From Desulfacinum hydrothermale DSM 13146 (GTDB taxonomy: Bacteria; Desulfobacterota; Syntrophobacteria; Syntrophobacterales; DSM-9756): 64,000 nt of DNA. The stretch lies in contig NZ_FWXF01000004.1 in assembly GCF_900176285.1 (NCBI RefSeq), forward strand, positions 124,001 to 188,000, given 5' to 3'. Under the pieces are notes generated by a model. That model had not been told where the DNA came from. It did not search any database and saw nothing but the letters and a program-made list of their open reading frames with translations. How positions within the stretch are numbered: the stretch's first letter is position 1; every line of letters begins with the position of its first letter. Below are positions 1 to 8,476 of this stretch, in pieces. A program made the position numbers and the translations under genes.

Positions 1-575
1 CGCAGGGGCACGTCCATGTCCTTGGCCACCCAGGTGCGAAGGCGCCCGTATTGGGATCGGGTTCCCGGCCTGGGTGTGGAATCCACCACCCAGCAAGGCA
101 CCTGTTCCAGGACTTCCTCGCCCACCAGCTTGTGGTCGAAGTCCTCCACGGGCCGGCGTTCCATGTCCTCGTAGGTGAAGTCGCTGTTGACGAAGCTTCT
201 CCCTTTTTGGGACGACACGATGCGCCGGGCCCTGCGAAGGGCCGGCAGGAACAGAAACTGTTCCGTTTCCGCGCCTTCCTTTTCCAGCACGAGGAAGCCC
301 GTGCCTTCGATGTCGGCGGGGGAAAGAAATCGGATGAGGGCCTTGCGAAGGGGCCCGTCGGTCCGGGTGATGGCCCGGAAGGTGCGGACCCTTCGATGGC
401 CGCTCTTGCTCTCCAGGATCATCTCCATTTGGGCCACCGAATCCTTTCCCACCGGCCGGTCGTGAACCCTCTGGGCCACCTCTTCACCCGAGAGCGCCTG
501 GGCCCGGGCGAAAGATCCGCCCAATCCGATGGAAAAAACCAAGGCGATCAGCACCGCGGCGGCTTTCCGTGTCAC
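1..575 (-). CDS. LolA-like outer-membrane lipoprotein-sorting protein (C-terminus outside window)
   Basis: The gene is read on the minus strand and runs off the left edge. The chosen start is a GTG at 573-575, with GAGGAGG nine bases upstream. An in-frame ATG at 591-593 overlaps that Shine-Dalgarno sequence and is less likely. The N-terminus (MTRKAAAVLIALVFSIGLGG, ending near ARAQA) is a clear Sec signal peptide. The following sequence (EMILESKSGHRRVRTFRAIT, then RFLSPADIEGTGFL and RRARRIVSSQKGRSF) matches the LolA-like periplasmic family annotated as outer-membrane lipoprotein-sorting protein, which often accompanies RND exporters. The partner genes would lie outside the window. The family call is good; the actual substrate is unknown. 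Confidence 0.8.
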   Translation of the reverse strand, partial: MTRKAAAVLIALVFSIGLGGSFARAQALSGEEVAQRVHDRPVGKDSVAQMEMILESKSGHRRVRTFRAITRTDGPLRKALIRFLSPADIEGTGFLVLEKEGAETEQFLFLPALRRARRIVSSQKGRSFVNSDFTYEDMERRPVEDFDHKLVGEEVLEQVPCWVVDSTPRPGTRSQYGRLRTWVAKDMDVPL

Positions 576-854
576 GACCAAAGACCTCCTCATGAAAAGA
601 AGCGAAATCCGGCATCCTGCACGACATCCTAGCCCAATCGGGCCCAATTGACCAGGGACTAGCCCCAAAGTTTTTCTGGCGCACGGAACCGGGTGCGAAC
701 CGGGCCACAATCTGTTTGGACTTCCCCCTTCGCCGGCTGATAAGATGGAAGACCTGTCCGGGGCCGGACCGGGGCTTCGGAGCGCCGGCCCCAGAGATGG
801 GGTTGCCCTGTAACACCCCAATCTGTATCCCATGAAGGAAAGGGAGAAGATCCC

Positions 855-1922
855 ATGCGCCAAGTGATCGAGCTGACCAAGGAACTGATCCGGTTTCCAT
901 CCATGCATTCCCGGCCGGAGGAGATTCGCCGCTGCGCCGATTTCATCGCCGACTACCTGGACGAAGCGCAGGTGGCCTACCGTCGCTACGACGTGGAGGG
1001 GATCCCCTCCATCCTGGTGACCCCTGAAGCGGGGCGCGCGCCCGTGCTGCTCATGAGCCACCTGGACGTGGTGGATGCGCCGGAAGAACTCTTCGATCCC
1101 GTGGAAAAGGACGGGAGGCTCTACGGCCGCGGGGCCATCGACGACAAGTACGCTGTGGCCCTTTCCCTGGTGATGCTCCGACACCACATGGAGCGGCTGC
1201 GGGCGGAAGGAAAAGGCCAGGACGCCCTGGGCTTTGGGGTGCTCATCACGGGCGACGAGGAGATCGGCGGCTACCGGGGCGCCCGCGAGGTCCTCAAAGA
1301 CGTGCGGGCCGATCTGTGTGTCGCTCTGGACGGCGGGAGCGTGGACGAAATCGTTCTGAAGGAAAAGGGGATCCTGAGGCTCAAGCTCACGGCCCATGGC
1401 AAAACCGCCCACGGCGCCCGGCCGTGGCTGGGCGAAAACGCCGTGGAGATCCTCATGGATGATCTGCGCGCCATCCGCCCCCTTTTCGACCTGGACGCTC
1501 CGGATCACTGGCACCGCACCCTGAACCTGGGCTGGATCCGCGGCGGAACGTCGGTCAACCAGGTACCCGACAGGGCTGAGGCCAAACTGGATATCCGCTA
1601 CACGGAAGACGACGACCCGGACCGACTGGCCCAGGAGGTGACGAAACGGGTGCGCTCCCAGGTGGAAGTCCTGGAGCGGGAGCCGCTCTTTTTCGGGCAA
1701 AGGACGGCCCATGTGGATCGGCTCATGGAGCTCATCCCCGGCCTACGGCTGGGCCAGGCCCACGGGGCGTCCGATGCCCGGTTTCTTTCCAGCTACGGCA
1801 TGGCCGGCATCGTCTGGGGGGCCGACGGCGAAAACACCCAGCACTCGCTGGACGAACACGTGGTGATCGAAAGCGTGGATCGCCTCTACCGGGCTATCGA
1901 CCGCCTGGTGCAGGGAGCTTGA
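855..1922 (+). CDS. M20 family metallopeptidase (ArgE/DapE/dipeptidase type)
   Basis: The protein has 355 residues, a normal length for the M20 family of zinc amidohydrolases that cleave N-acyl amino acids or small peptides. The metal and catalytic motifs are visible: SHLDVVD with His69 and Asp71, GRGAIDDK with Asp96, and TGDEEIGG with the Glu135/Glu136 pair. A dimerisation (lid) domain sits around residues 175-290 (TAHGKTAHGARPWLGENAV). A purine-rich AAGGAAAGGGAGAAG precedes the ATG. No signal peptide is seen, so it is cytoplasmic. It stands alone, with a repeat element downstream. Substrate cannot be read from the sequence. Confidence 0.88.
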   Translation: MRQVIELTKELIRFPSMHSRPEEIRRCADFIADYLDEAQVAYRRYDVEGIPSILVTPEAGRAPVLLMSHLDVVDAPEELFDPVEKDGRLYGRGAIDDKYAVALSLVMLRHHMERLRAEGKGQDALGFGVLITGDEEIGGYRGAREVLKDVRADLCVALDGGSVDEIVLKEKGILRLKLTAHGKTAHGARPWLGENAVEILMDDLRAIRPLFDLDAPDHWHRTLNLGWIRGGTSVNQVPDRAEAKLDIRYTEDDDPDRLAQEVTKRVRSQVEVLEREPLFFGQRTAHVDRLMELIPGLRLGQAHGASDARFLSSYGMAGIVWGADGENTQHSLDEHVVIESVDRLYRAIDRLVQGA

Positions 1923-1961
1923 AAAGGGGTTCACCGCTACGGTGCGGAAGGCGCCCCGTGG

Positions 1962-2176
1962 AGACTGTCCGAAAACGGCCGGGTTGCTCCCTTCTTGTAC
2001 GGACGGAAGGTTGGGACCACCAGGCGGGCCCGTGCCGCCGGCCTGGGCTTTAAGGAGTGTCGGCGGGTTCCGAACCCGCCCCTATCAAGGCTCAAAAGGA
2101 GCCACAAGGCACAGTGGAATGTCAATTGGTTAAAAACCTCCCGAAAGGCGGAAAGGCCATTCTGGCACAAGCTCCA
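1962..2176 (+). repeat. Intergenic repeat family 1, copy A (full length)
   Basis: This fills most of the 369-base gap between the peptidase and the DUF3783 gene. Its left end (AGACTGTCCGAAAACGGCC) and the reverse complement of its right end (GGAGCTTGTGCCAGAATGGCC) form imperfect terminal inverted repeats. The middle has a palindrome, GGCGGGTTCCGAACCCGCC. The same blocks (GGTTGCTCCCTTCTTGT, CGGACGGAAG, GGCACAGTGGAATG) recur in copies near 21.8, 23.5, 25.8, 34.1, 37.3 and 53.5 kb. I see no credible ORF in it. It looks like a non-coding miniature element. Confidence 0.85.
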
Positions 2177-2291
2177 GTGGAGCTTGTGGCGCCGGGCCGC
2201 CGGGAGAGTGGATACGGCCACAGCCCCGCCCTGCGGGGAATCGGCAACCCATCTCGGTGACGACGGAACGTCTCGCCTGAAAGGAACGATC

Positions 2292-2681
2292 ATGGACGGC
2301 AGCCCCCGTTTGCTGGTCTGGAACTTCACGCAGGACGAAAAGGCTCGGCTGGATCACATGTTGGAGATGGTCCAGGCCCCGCCGGCTCATGCCATTGCGC
2401 CGGAGCGGGGCCACCTGGTGGTCCGGGACATCCTGCATACGGACACGACCGGGGAAGAGCCTTTCCAGTGCGATGAAAAGATCGTGCTCTTCTACAACAT
2501 CCCGCAAAAGGGGATCTACTTTCTCATCCAGAAGTTCAAGGACGCGGGCCTACCCAAACCCATCTTCGCCGTGGTGACGGAACATTCCATCAACTGGCCC
2601 TTCAGTGAGCTGGCGGAGCATCTCATCGCAGAACGAAACGCGGTGCAGAGTCGGCAGTCCAAGCAGGAGGATTCCGCGTGA
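2292..2681 (+). CDS. DUF3783 domain-containing protein
   Basis: The protein has 129 residues, starting at an ATG preceded by GAAAGGAACGATC. The upstream extension of the open frame runs through a repeat element and is not coding. The sequence (VLFYNIPQKGIYFLIQKFKD, then PIFAVVTEHSINWPFSELAEHLI) fits the small DUF3783 family found in anaerobic bacteria, whose function is unknown. It overlaps the start of the exonuclease III gene by four bases, so the two are probably translationally coupled. This suggests co-expression but does not show a shared function. Confidence 0.75.
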   Translation: MDGSPRLLVWNFTQDEKARLDHMLEMVQAPPAHAIAPERGHLVVRDILHTDTTGEEPFQCDEKIVLFYNIPQKGIYFLIQKFKDAGLPKPIFAVVTEHSINWPFSELAEHLIAERNAVQSRQSKQEDSA

Positions 2682-3487
2682 TGGTCTGGAAAGCGGCGAC
2701 CTTCAACGTGAACGGCATCCGGGCGCGCCTGCCGCTCCTTCTGGAATGGCTCCAGGAACAGCGCCCCCATGTGGCCTGCCTTCAGGAAATCAAGTGTCAG
2801 GACAAGGATTTCCCCCACGATGCGTTTGTGGAGGCGGGCTACCACGTGGTCTGGAAGGGGCAGAAATCCTTCAACGGCGTGGCTGTGCTCACCACGGATC
2901 CGCCCCAGGAGGTGGTGCGGGAAACGGACCGGGAGGTGTTGGATGGCGAAGCGCGCTTTCTGGCCGTGAAGACTTGCGGCGTGTGGGTGATCAACACCTA
3001 CGTGCCCCAGGGAAGATCTCCGCAAGATCCCGCCTTCGGCTACAAGCTCGCATTCCTCAAGGAGACGGCCCAGTGGATTGATGCGCGCTTTGCGCCCGAT
3101 GTCCCGCTTCTTTGGACGGGCGACATCAACGTGGCGCCCGATCCCCAGGATGTCTACGATCCCCAGCGTCTGGACGGGGAGGTGGGATTCCACCCCGAGG
3201 AGCGACGGCTCTTCAAGGAAATCCTCGGCTGGGGCCTGGTGGATCTTTTCCGCCATCTCCATCCCGACGAAAAGCAATTCACCTTCTGGGACTACCGCCT
3301 GCCCCGCAGTGTGCAGCGCAACCTGGGCTGGCGACTGGACCACATGCTGGTAACGGAGCCCCTGGCTCAGGCGGCCCGGGACTGCCGGGTGGACATGACC
3401 CCGCGCCAAAAGCCCAAACCCAGCGATCACACGCCGCTTGTGGCGGTCTTCCACCTGGACGCACTCTCCGTGTCGAGTCCTGGGTGA
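2678..3487 (+). CDS. xth: Exodeoxyribonuclease III
   Basis: The protein has 269 residues and belongs to the exonuclease-endonuclease-phosphatase fold AP endonucleases, which cut at abasic sites in base-excision repair. Signature motifs are seen in order: FNVNGIRAR (residues 9-17), LQEIKCQD with the metal-binding Glu, NTYVPQGR, WTGDINVAP (catalytic Asp/Asn), WRLDHMLV and the terminal SDHTPL catalytic Asp-His. The GTG at 2678 has AGGAGG seven bases upstream; an ATG at 2681 is the next codon and could also serve. It overlaps the DUF3783 gene. Confidence 0.92.
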   Translation: MMVWKAATFNVNGIRARLPLLLEWLQEQRPHVACLQEIKCQDKDFPHDAFVEAGYHVVWKGQKSFNGVAVLTTDPPQEVVRETDREVLDGEARFLAVKTCGVWVINTYVPQGRSPQDPAFGYKLAFLKETAQWIDARFAPDVPLLWTGDINVAPDPQDVYDPQRLDGEVGFHPEERRLFKEILGWGLVDLFRHLHPDEKQFTFWDYRLPRSVQRNLGWRLDHMLVTEPLAQAARDCRVDMTPRQKPKPSDHTPLVAVFHLDALSVSSPG

Positions 3488-3549
3488 TCTCGTGACGGGG
3501 CTGAGCTCCGTGGTATTTCCTGCAAGACGCCAAGCGAGAGGATCAAGGG

Positions 3550-4479
3550 ATGAAGGTCTTTCTTTCCACGTCGTTTGCATCTCGGGATGCGCGCCGAGGA
3601 AGCGATCTTTGGGAACGGCTGGAACGGTTTCCCGTCCACGGGGTGGAACTGGACTACCGGCTCGTGGAGCCGGTCTTTCGGGAACTGGTGGGATGGCTCA
3701 AAAGATCCCGGCTGCAGGTGGTGAGCCTCCACAATTTCTGCCCGATTCCGCCCCCGGTGCCTCCGGGGAAGACGGGCCACGATCTGCTGGATTTCAGCGC
3801 CCCGGACCGGGAAGATCGCATCCAGGCGGTGCGCTGGGCCGTGAAGACCCTGGAACACGCCAACGATCTGGAGGCTCCCGTGGTCATCGTGCATGGCGGC
3901 CGGGTGGACATGGACCCGGAACTGGGCCGTCTTTACGATCTGCTGGATCGAACCGACGGGCCGGAAGATCCCCGCTTTCGCCAGGTTCTGGAAGAAAAAC
4001 TGGACGAAAGGAAGCGAAAACGCCAGCCCCACTGGGACGCCCTGCTGTGGAGCCTGGACCGGTTGGCCCGCGAAGCGGAAAGGCTGGACGTGGTGCTGGG
4101 GCTGGAAAACCGGGCCCATTACCACGAACTTCCGGGTCCGGACGAATTTCCGGAGATCTTTCGCGAACTGGACGGAGCGCCCTTGGCCTACTGGCACGAT
4201 GTGGGCCACGCGCACCTGAACCGCCTACTGGGCTTGTGGGAAGGCCTGGGGCCTCCCGATGCCCTCAAGGATCAGCTGGCGGGTGTGCACGTGCACGACG
4301 CCCGGGGCCGAGATGATCATCTGCCGCCCGGCACGGGCGAATTGGATCTGCAAGGGGTGGTTCAGGCCGTGGATCGGGAGGTTCCGTGGGTTGTGGAGGT
4401 CCGGCCCAAAACCCCGGATGACCACGTGCAGCGCGGTCTGGAGTATCTTCACGGGCTGCTTGCGACCCGCGCTCGGTAG
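3550..4479 (+). CDS. Sugar phosphate isomerase/epimerase-like TIM-barrel protein
   Basis: The protein has 309 residues and is of the xylose-isomerase-like/AP-endonuclease-2 TIM-barrel superfamily. Visible signatures are the N-terminal MKVFLSTSF strand, VVIVHGGRVDMDP at about residue 115, VVLGLENRAHYHELPGPDEF with the metal-binding Glu, and YWHDVGHAHLN followed by GVHVHDARGRDDH with metal-binding His and Asp residues. These suggest a metal-dependent isomerase or related enzyme. The substrate is unknown. It is cytoplasmic, and no pathway neighbours give a clue. Confidence 0.75.
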   Translation: MKVFLSTSFASRDARRGSDLWERLERFPVHGVELDYRLVEPVFRELVGWLKRSRLQVVSLHNFCPIPPPVPPGKTGHDLLDFSAPDREDRIQAVRWAVKTLEHANDLEAPVVIVHGGRVDMDPELGRLYDLLDRTDGPEDPRFRQVLEEKLDERKRKRQPHWDALLWSLDRLAREAERLDVVLGLENRAHYHELPGPDEFPEIFRELDGAPLAYWHDVGHAHLNRLLGLWEGLGPPDALKDQLAGVHVHDARGRDDHLPPGTGELDLQGVVQAVDREVPWVVEVRPKTPDDHVQRGLEYLHGLLATRAR

Positions 4480-4564
4480 GCGCTTGGGCGCGCGGGCCCG
4501 GCCCATGGGGATTTCAGTCAGCGTGGCGCGTGCCCACCCTTTCATACCTCATAAGGATGCGTCG

Positions 4565-5374
4565 ATGACACCCGGCGGAAGTTTACGCGGTCTTTGGAAC
4601 ATGTTCCTTGGAGGATGCCTTGTCTTCCTGGGTTTCGCCGGGCTTCTGTGTCACCGGCCCGCCCTGGGAGCGGGGCTTCCGGACACGGTGGCGCGGGTGC
4701 GCCCGTCCATTGTGGCCGTGGGAACCTACCAGGCCATGCGCCGTCCGCCCTCGGTCTTTCTCGGAACAGGCTTTGCCGTGGCCGACGGCCGCCACGTGAT
4801 CACCAACGCCCACGTGATTCCCGAAAAGCTGGACAAAAGCCATCGGGAGCGGCTCGCCGTCTTCGTGGGGCGGGGGCGTCGGGTACAGGTGCGGACAGCC
4901 ACGCCGAGGGCCCGGGACGACGTGCACGACCTGGTGGTGCTTCAAATTCGGGGAAGTCCCCTTCCTCCACTTCGCCTCAGCCATGCCCAGGTCCGGGAAG
5001 GCGAGCCGGTGGCCTTTACGGGCTTTCCCATCGGCATGGTTCTGGGCCTTTATCCCGTCACCCACCGGGGGATCATTTCCGCCGTGAGCCCCCTGGCCAT
5101 CCCCACCCATTCGGGTAGATCGCTGGATCGGGACATGGTGGTCCGGCTCAAAAAGGACTTCGACGTCTATCAGCTGGATGCCACGGCCTACCCGGGAAAC
5201 AGCGGCAGCCCTCTCTACCGCCCGGACAACGGACAGGTGCTGGGCGTGATCAACAAGGTGCTGGTCACCCACGGCAAGGAAAAGATGCTGGAACGGCCCA
5301 GCGGCATCACCTTCGCCGTCCCTGTCCAGCACGTCCGGGCGCTTCTTCGAAAGGCGGGGATACAAAACCCCTGA
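4565..5374 (+). CDS. Trypsin-like (HtrA/DegP-type) serine protease without PDZ domain
   Basis: The protein has 269 residues. The ATG was chosen because AAGGA lies seven to eight bases upstream; the longer open frame lies in the tail of the preceding gene. Residues 1-37 form a signal peptide or membrane anchor (FLGGCLVFLGFAGLL). The catalytic triad is visible: His83 in VITNAHV, Asp122 in DDVHDLVVL and Ser213 in PGNSGSPLY. The protein ends just after the protease domain, so the PDZ domains of DegP are absent. It probably acts in the periplasm in envelope protein quality control or processing. Confidence 0.85.
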   Translation: MTPGGSLRGLWNMFLGGCLVFLGFAGLLCHRPALGAGLPDTVARVRPSIVAVGTYQAMRRPPSVFLGTGFAVADGRHVITNAHVIPEKLDKSHRERLAVFVGRGRRVQVRTATPRARDDVHDLVVLQIRGSPLPPLRLSHAQVREGEPVAFTGFPIGMVLGLYPVTHRGIISAVSPLAIPTHSGRSLDRDMVVRLKKDFDVYQLDATAYPGNSGSPLYRPDNGQVLGVINKVLVTHGKEKMLERPSGITFAVPVQHVRALLRKAGIQNP

Positions 5375-5394
5375 GAAGCTCCCGCTTTTCCCCC

Positions 5395-5715
5395 TTACGC
5401 CTCTTCTCCCAGGCGGTAGACGAAGACATAGTCCAGGCCGTTCACGGTCACCGCCAGATCGGCCCCACGCGATTCCGCATAGACGAGCCAGGCGGGTTTG
5501 GTTTCATCGCAGCATTCCACGTTGGGCGAAAAACGGCCGGAATGGCGATCGTACCAGGCCAGCAGCATGGGGTCCCGCCCGCGGCGGGAAGCTTCCCGGT
5601 CCGCCAGTTGGCGTGCCAGGTCGAAGGTGAGGTCCCCGCCGGCGTGGGTGAGGGAAACGCGGTGTGCCAGCATGTTTTCTTCCAAAGGGGTGCAGGTTCT
5701 GGCCTGTTCCATCAT
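5395..5715 (-). CDS. AF1514-family (DUF5619) small protein
   Basis: The protein has about 106 residues. The start MMEQARTCTPLEENMLAHRV was chosen for the upstream GGAAAGGACGCACC; a longer frame reaches 5757 but begins with low-complexity basic sequence. The pattern THAGGDLTFDLARQLAD, RDPMLLAWYDRHSGRFSPNVECC and GLDYVFVYRLGEE matches my recollection of the small AF1514 family of sulfate reducers and archaea. No function is established and no domain with a known activity is seen. Confidence 0.6.
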   Translation of the reverse strand: MMEQARTCTPLEENMLAHRVSLTHAGGDLTFDLARQLADREASRRGRDPMLLAWYDRHSGRFSPNVECCDETKPAWLVYAESRGADLAVTVNGLDYVFVYRLGEEA

Positions 5716-6055
5716 GGTGCGTCCTTTCCAAGGCTTTCCGGACCTTTTGGGCCCCATTCACGTTTCTTTTCCGAAGGGCGGAAGTCCGCCGCTTCGGATC
5801 GTGGGAAAGCGCCTGTGGATTCCGTGTGCCATCCGGCCCACGGGGAGCTCCCGGTTTGTCGGACTCCCCTATCCTCTAAGACCTGCGGCCCGGTGGGTCC
5901 AGGGTAGTTGTGAAGAAAGGTGCATTCTTCGGATGACAGATGCCCCGGTGGATGGTAGACAAGGAAGGGTGAAAGGAAAGAGCATGCCGGGGCGGAAGGG
6001 ATGGCGTTTCGACCCGGCCGAAAGGGATACGGACCACTATCGGGAAGGAGGATCC
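5716..6055. other. Divergent intergenic region with one hairpin
   Basis: This 340-base gap separates the AF1514-family gene (leftward) from the 67-residue gene (rightward). The only structure I see is an inverted repeat at about 5773-5798 (CCGAAGGGCGGA with TCCGCCGCTTCGG), lying upstream of the leftward gene. No T-tract follows it. I do not see a convincing gene or promoter pair here. Confidence 0.4.
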
Positions 6056-6259
6056 ATGGCAACGGTGATGCCGCAGGGTGAGGCGATTCGAAAGGCGGTG
6101 AAGTGGGTTTCGGAGTGCCTCCAGGAAAAGCCGGACGCTCCGCTTTCGGCACTCGTCAACGAAGCCGTCCGGCGCTTCGATCTTTCGCCGAAGGAGGCGG
6201 AATTTCTTCTGCAATTTTACGCCAAGAAGGGCTCTGCATCCGATCCGGCGGGAGCATGA
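6056..6259 (+). CDS. Small conserved-looking hypothetical protein (67 aa)
   Basis: The start ATG has a strong GAAGGAGGATCC ribosome binding site; the longer open frame upstream is not needed. The product has no signal peptide. It looks like an all-helical protein (QGEAIRKAVKWVSECLQEKP, ALVNEAVRRFDLSPKEAEFL), with a C-terminal half reminiscent of a helix-turn-helix or degradation-tag-like helical bundle. I do not recognise a named family. Confidence 0.6.
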   Translation: MATVMPQGEAIRKAVKWVSECLQEKPDAPLSALVNEAVRRFDLSPKEAEFLLQFYAKKGSASDPAGA

Positions 6260-6415
6260 AAACGGCCGAACGGCGCGGGACGTGGTTCGGGTAGCGTCGT
6301 CCGTGGCCTTCCCGGAACGGCGTCTGCAGCGGCGTTGCCAAAAAAGGAAAGCCGAACGGGGCGTTCGGTCATCCCGCGGACGGGGACCGCTGCGGCGGGA
6401 TACGCCGTCCGGGCC

Positions 6416-6547
6416 TTAGCGCCGCCTCTTTCCATGCGGTTTGCCGGGGCGGATCCGGACGGGCGCCAGCGCCGCGGCCGCCCAGACCGCCAGGGAACAT
6501 CCCGCCAGCATCAGGGCCGTGTAGGCTGCAAAGGTCATTGCGTTCAT
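6416..6547 (-). CDS. Small single-span membrane protein (43 aa)
   Basis: The start ATG follows AAGGAGACGACC. One hydrophobic helix is seen (TFAAYTALMLAGCSLAVWAAAALAP, longest uninterrupted part about 18 residues), then a basic tail (RIRPGKPHGKRRR). The positive-inside rule puts the C-terminus in the cytoplasm. It lies 86 bases downstream of the ferredoxin gene on the same strand. No family is recognised. The clean start site and hydrophobic/basic layout support a real gene, but the short length leaves doubt. Confidence 0.45.
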   Translation of the reverse strand: MNAMTFAAYTALMLAGCSLAVWAAAALAPVRIRPGKPHGKRRR

Positions 6548-6633
6548 GGTCGTCTCCTTACGTCCTTTCTTTCTTTTCCCATCGGACGCTTTCCCAAAGA
6601 CCATGAACGGAAATCGATGTGCAACCTATCCTC

Positions 6634-6828
6634 TCATTCGGTGATGCGGATGGCTCCGTTGGGGCACTTTTGGGCCGCTTCGCGGCACTTGGCCTGCCAT
6701 CGGGGCGGGACTTCTTCAATCACCGCCACGGCCTTCTTGCTGCCTTCCTGGAACCGGAAAATTTCCGGGCATTCCTTCACGCAAATCCCGATGGTACCGC
6801 ACCGGGCCTGGTCTACTTCCACCTTCAT
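6634..6828 (-). CDS. Ferredoxin with single cluster, [3Fe-4S]-like motif
   Basis: The protein has 64 residues. The cluster motif is C10-x5-C16-x3-C20 with a last cysteine at C54 before Pro. The place usually filled by the second cysteine is Ile13, as in ferredoxins that carry a [3Fe-4S] cluster, so either a three-iron cluster or an open iron site is expected. It lies 14 bases downstream of the iron-sulfur flavoprotein gene on the same strand and is likely its electron partner. The start was chosen at the ATG preceded by GGAGAAG. Confidence 0.85.
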   Translation of the reverse strand: MKVEVDQARCGTIGICVKECPEIFRFQEGSKKAVAVIEEVPPRWQAKCREAAQKCPNGAIRITE

Positions 6829-6842
6829 GGTCTTCTCCTTCT

Positions 6843-7418
6843 TCACGCATGGAGTTTTTTCAGCAGCCACGCCATGTTTCGGCCCAAGGTGCGCATGGTC
6901 TCCATGCCTTCCTTGTCGTCCTTCACTTCCCCGATGTCCCGGCCCACTCCCAGGTTCCAATAACTGGATCCGGGAACGATCATCTGGCCGATAAAGAAGA
7001 AGAAATTGATGGAGTTGAAGGCGTGGATCGCCCCCGCGCGCCGGACCGCCACCACGGCGGCGCCCACTTTGCGTTGCAGCAGATCGCCGTTGGCGCGGCT
7101 CACCATGCCGGCCCGTTCGATGAGCGCCTTCATGGAGGCCGTCACATCGGAAAAGTAGGTGGGAGATCCCAGGATGATCCCGTCGGCTTCCAGCATGAGC
7201 TGCAGGTAGTCGTTCAGGGCGTCCTTGTCCACGGCGCAGCGCTTGTTCTTGTTTTTGAAACACTTGTAACAGGCGATGCAGCCCTGGAGGGGTTTTTGGG
7301 CCAGTTCCACCAGCTGGGTCTCGATGCCTTCCTTTTCCAGTTCTTCCAAAACCGCGTTGCACAAAATGGCGGTGTTGCCGCCTTTTCGGGAACTTGCGTT
7401 GAATGCCACCACTTTCAT
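6843..7418 (-). CDS. Iron-sulfur flavoprotein (flavodoxin-like NAD(P)H-dependent reductase)
   Basis: The protein has 191 residues. It opens with the FMN-binding motif of the NADPH-dependent FMN reductase family (MKVVAFNASSRKGGNTAIL). It then has the compact cluster motif of archaeal-type iron-sulfur flavoproteins: Cys47, Cys50, Cys53 and Cys61 (CIACYKCFKNKNKRC, CX2CX2CX7C). SPTYFSDVTASMKALIERAG is the flavodoxin dimer segment. These proteins move electrons between ferredoxin and oxygen, peroxide or other acceptors in anaerobes. It is cotranscribed with the ferredoxin gene that follows. Confidence 0.85.
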   Translation of the reverse strand: MKVVAFNASSRKGGNTAILCNAVLEELEKEGIETQLVELAQKPLQGCIACYKCFKNKNKRCAVDKDALNDYLQLMLEADGIILGSPTYFSDVTASMKALIERAGMVSRANGDLLQRKVGAAVVAVRRAGAIHAFNSINFFFFIGQMIVPGSSYWNLGVGRDIGEVKDDKEGMETMRTLGRNMAWLLKKLHA

Positions 7419-7666
7419 GATCAGGACTCCTGCGCATGGGGTTGGTTGTGCTTAACCCTTGGCCTTGTTTTCCCATCATGACCGCTTGGGCGGTCCGTTT
7501 CAAGGGGTGAAAGGGCCAAGGACCGAGGAACAGGCCCCTGTGGGTCCCCGTCACTGGCCGCCCGGCTTCCGTCGCGCATCCATTGGCTTGCCACGGTGGG
7601 CCAAATTTGCGATGGTTAGGGCGCTCGGAGCGCGGCCCAATCAGGGGCTTAGAAAGAGAAAAGACC

Positions 7667-8443
7667 ATGCGCATCATGACCTTCAATCTTCGTTTTGAAA
7701 ACGATCGCGACGGCGAAAACAGCTGGGCCTATCGGCGGGAGCTGGTGGTGGAGATCATCGCCCGCTACCGGCCGCACATCGTGGGAACCCAGGAGGGCCG
7801 CTGGTCCATGCTGACCTACCTGGCCGAACGCCTTCCCGGCTACGTGCTCCACGCGCCGTCCCGGGTGATCGACGACACGTGCCAATACCCCACGCTCTTT
7901 GTCTCCACGGAAGGATTGACCGTGGAGGACGGCGGGGAATTCTGGCTTTCCAAAACCCCCCAGATGCACCGGAGCCTGGACTGGGACAGCGCTTTTCCCC
8001 GGATGATGAGCTGGGCGCGGGTGCAGGATCGCCGTACCGGGCGCCGGTTCTGGGTGAGCGTCACCCACTTGGATCACATGGGAGTGGAAGCCAGGCGCCG
8101 ACAGGCCGAGATCCTGGCCCAATGGGTGCGGGACCGGGCCGGAGCCCACGTGGTGCTGGGGGATTTCAATGATGCGCCGGATTCCGCCGTGCACCGCGTT
8201 TTGACCGACCCGGGGGTGGGCCTTTCGGACACCTGGGTCCTGCTGGGCCGGACGGACGGCCCGGAAAGCCACACGCACCACGGCTTTACCGGTGTCCCCC
8301 AGGCCACCCGCATGGACTGGATCCTGGTGAGCCCGCACTTCCGCGTGCAGGAGGCGGCCATCGTCCGCGACAGCTTCCAGGACCGGTACCCTTCCGACCA
8401 TTTCCCCTACATGGCGGACATCCACTGGGCTTCCCATGCCTAG
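7667..8443 (+). CDS. Endonuclease/exonuclease/phosphatase family protein
   Basis: The protein has 258 residues from the ATG at 7667 (the longer frame starts in non-coding sequence). It has the EEP fold motifs MTFNLRFEND (Asn), VGTQEGRW (metal-binding Glu), VTHLDHMGVEAR, VVLGDFNDAPDS (catalytic Asp/Asn), RMDWILVSPHF and the final SDHFPYMADI Asp-His pair. It is similar to the secreted-type EEP hydrolases that cleave phosphodiesters, but no signal peptide is seen here. The substrate is unknown. It is followed 33 bases later by a nitrilase-family gene. Confidence 0.82.
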   Translation: MRIMTFNLRFENDRDGENSWAYRRELVVEIIARYRPHIVGTQEGRWSMLTYLAERLPGYVLHAPSRVIDDTCQYPTLFVSTEGLTVEDGGEFWLSKTPQMHRSLDWDSAFPRMMSWARVQDRRTGRRFWVSVTHLDHMGVEARRRQAEILAQWVRDRAGAHVVLGDFNDAPDSAVHRVLTDPGVGLSDTWVLLGRTDGPESHTHHGFTGVPQATRMDWILVSPHFRVQEAAIVRDSFQDRYPSDHFPYMADIHWASHA

Positions 8444-8476
8444 AGACCCCAAAGAATCAGAAAAGAGGATGGAGCG

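Noticed and set aside
1995-2291. N-terminal extension of the DUF3783 gene through the repeat
   Set aside because: The extension translates repeat sequence, with no ribosome binding site at its start and no similarity to the family.
5498-6055. Long 5' extension of the 67-residue gene, overlapping the AF1514-family gene
   Set aside because: A strong ribosome binding site directly precedes the internal ATG at 6056 and the extension runs antisense to the neighbour.
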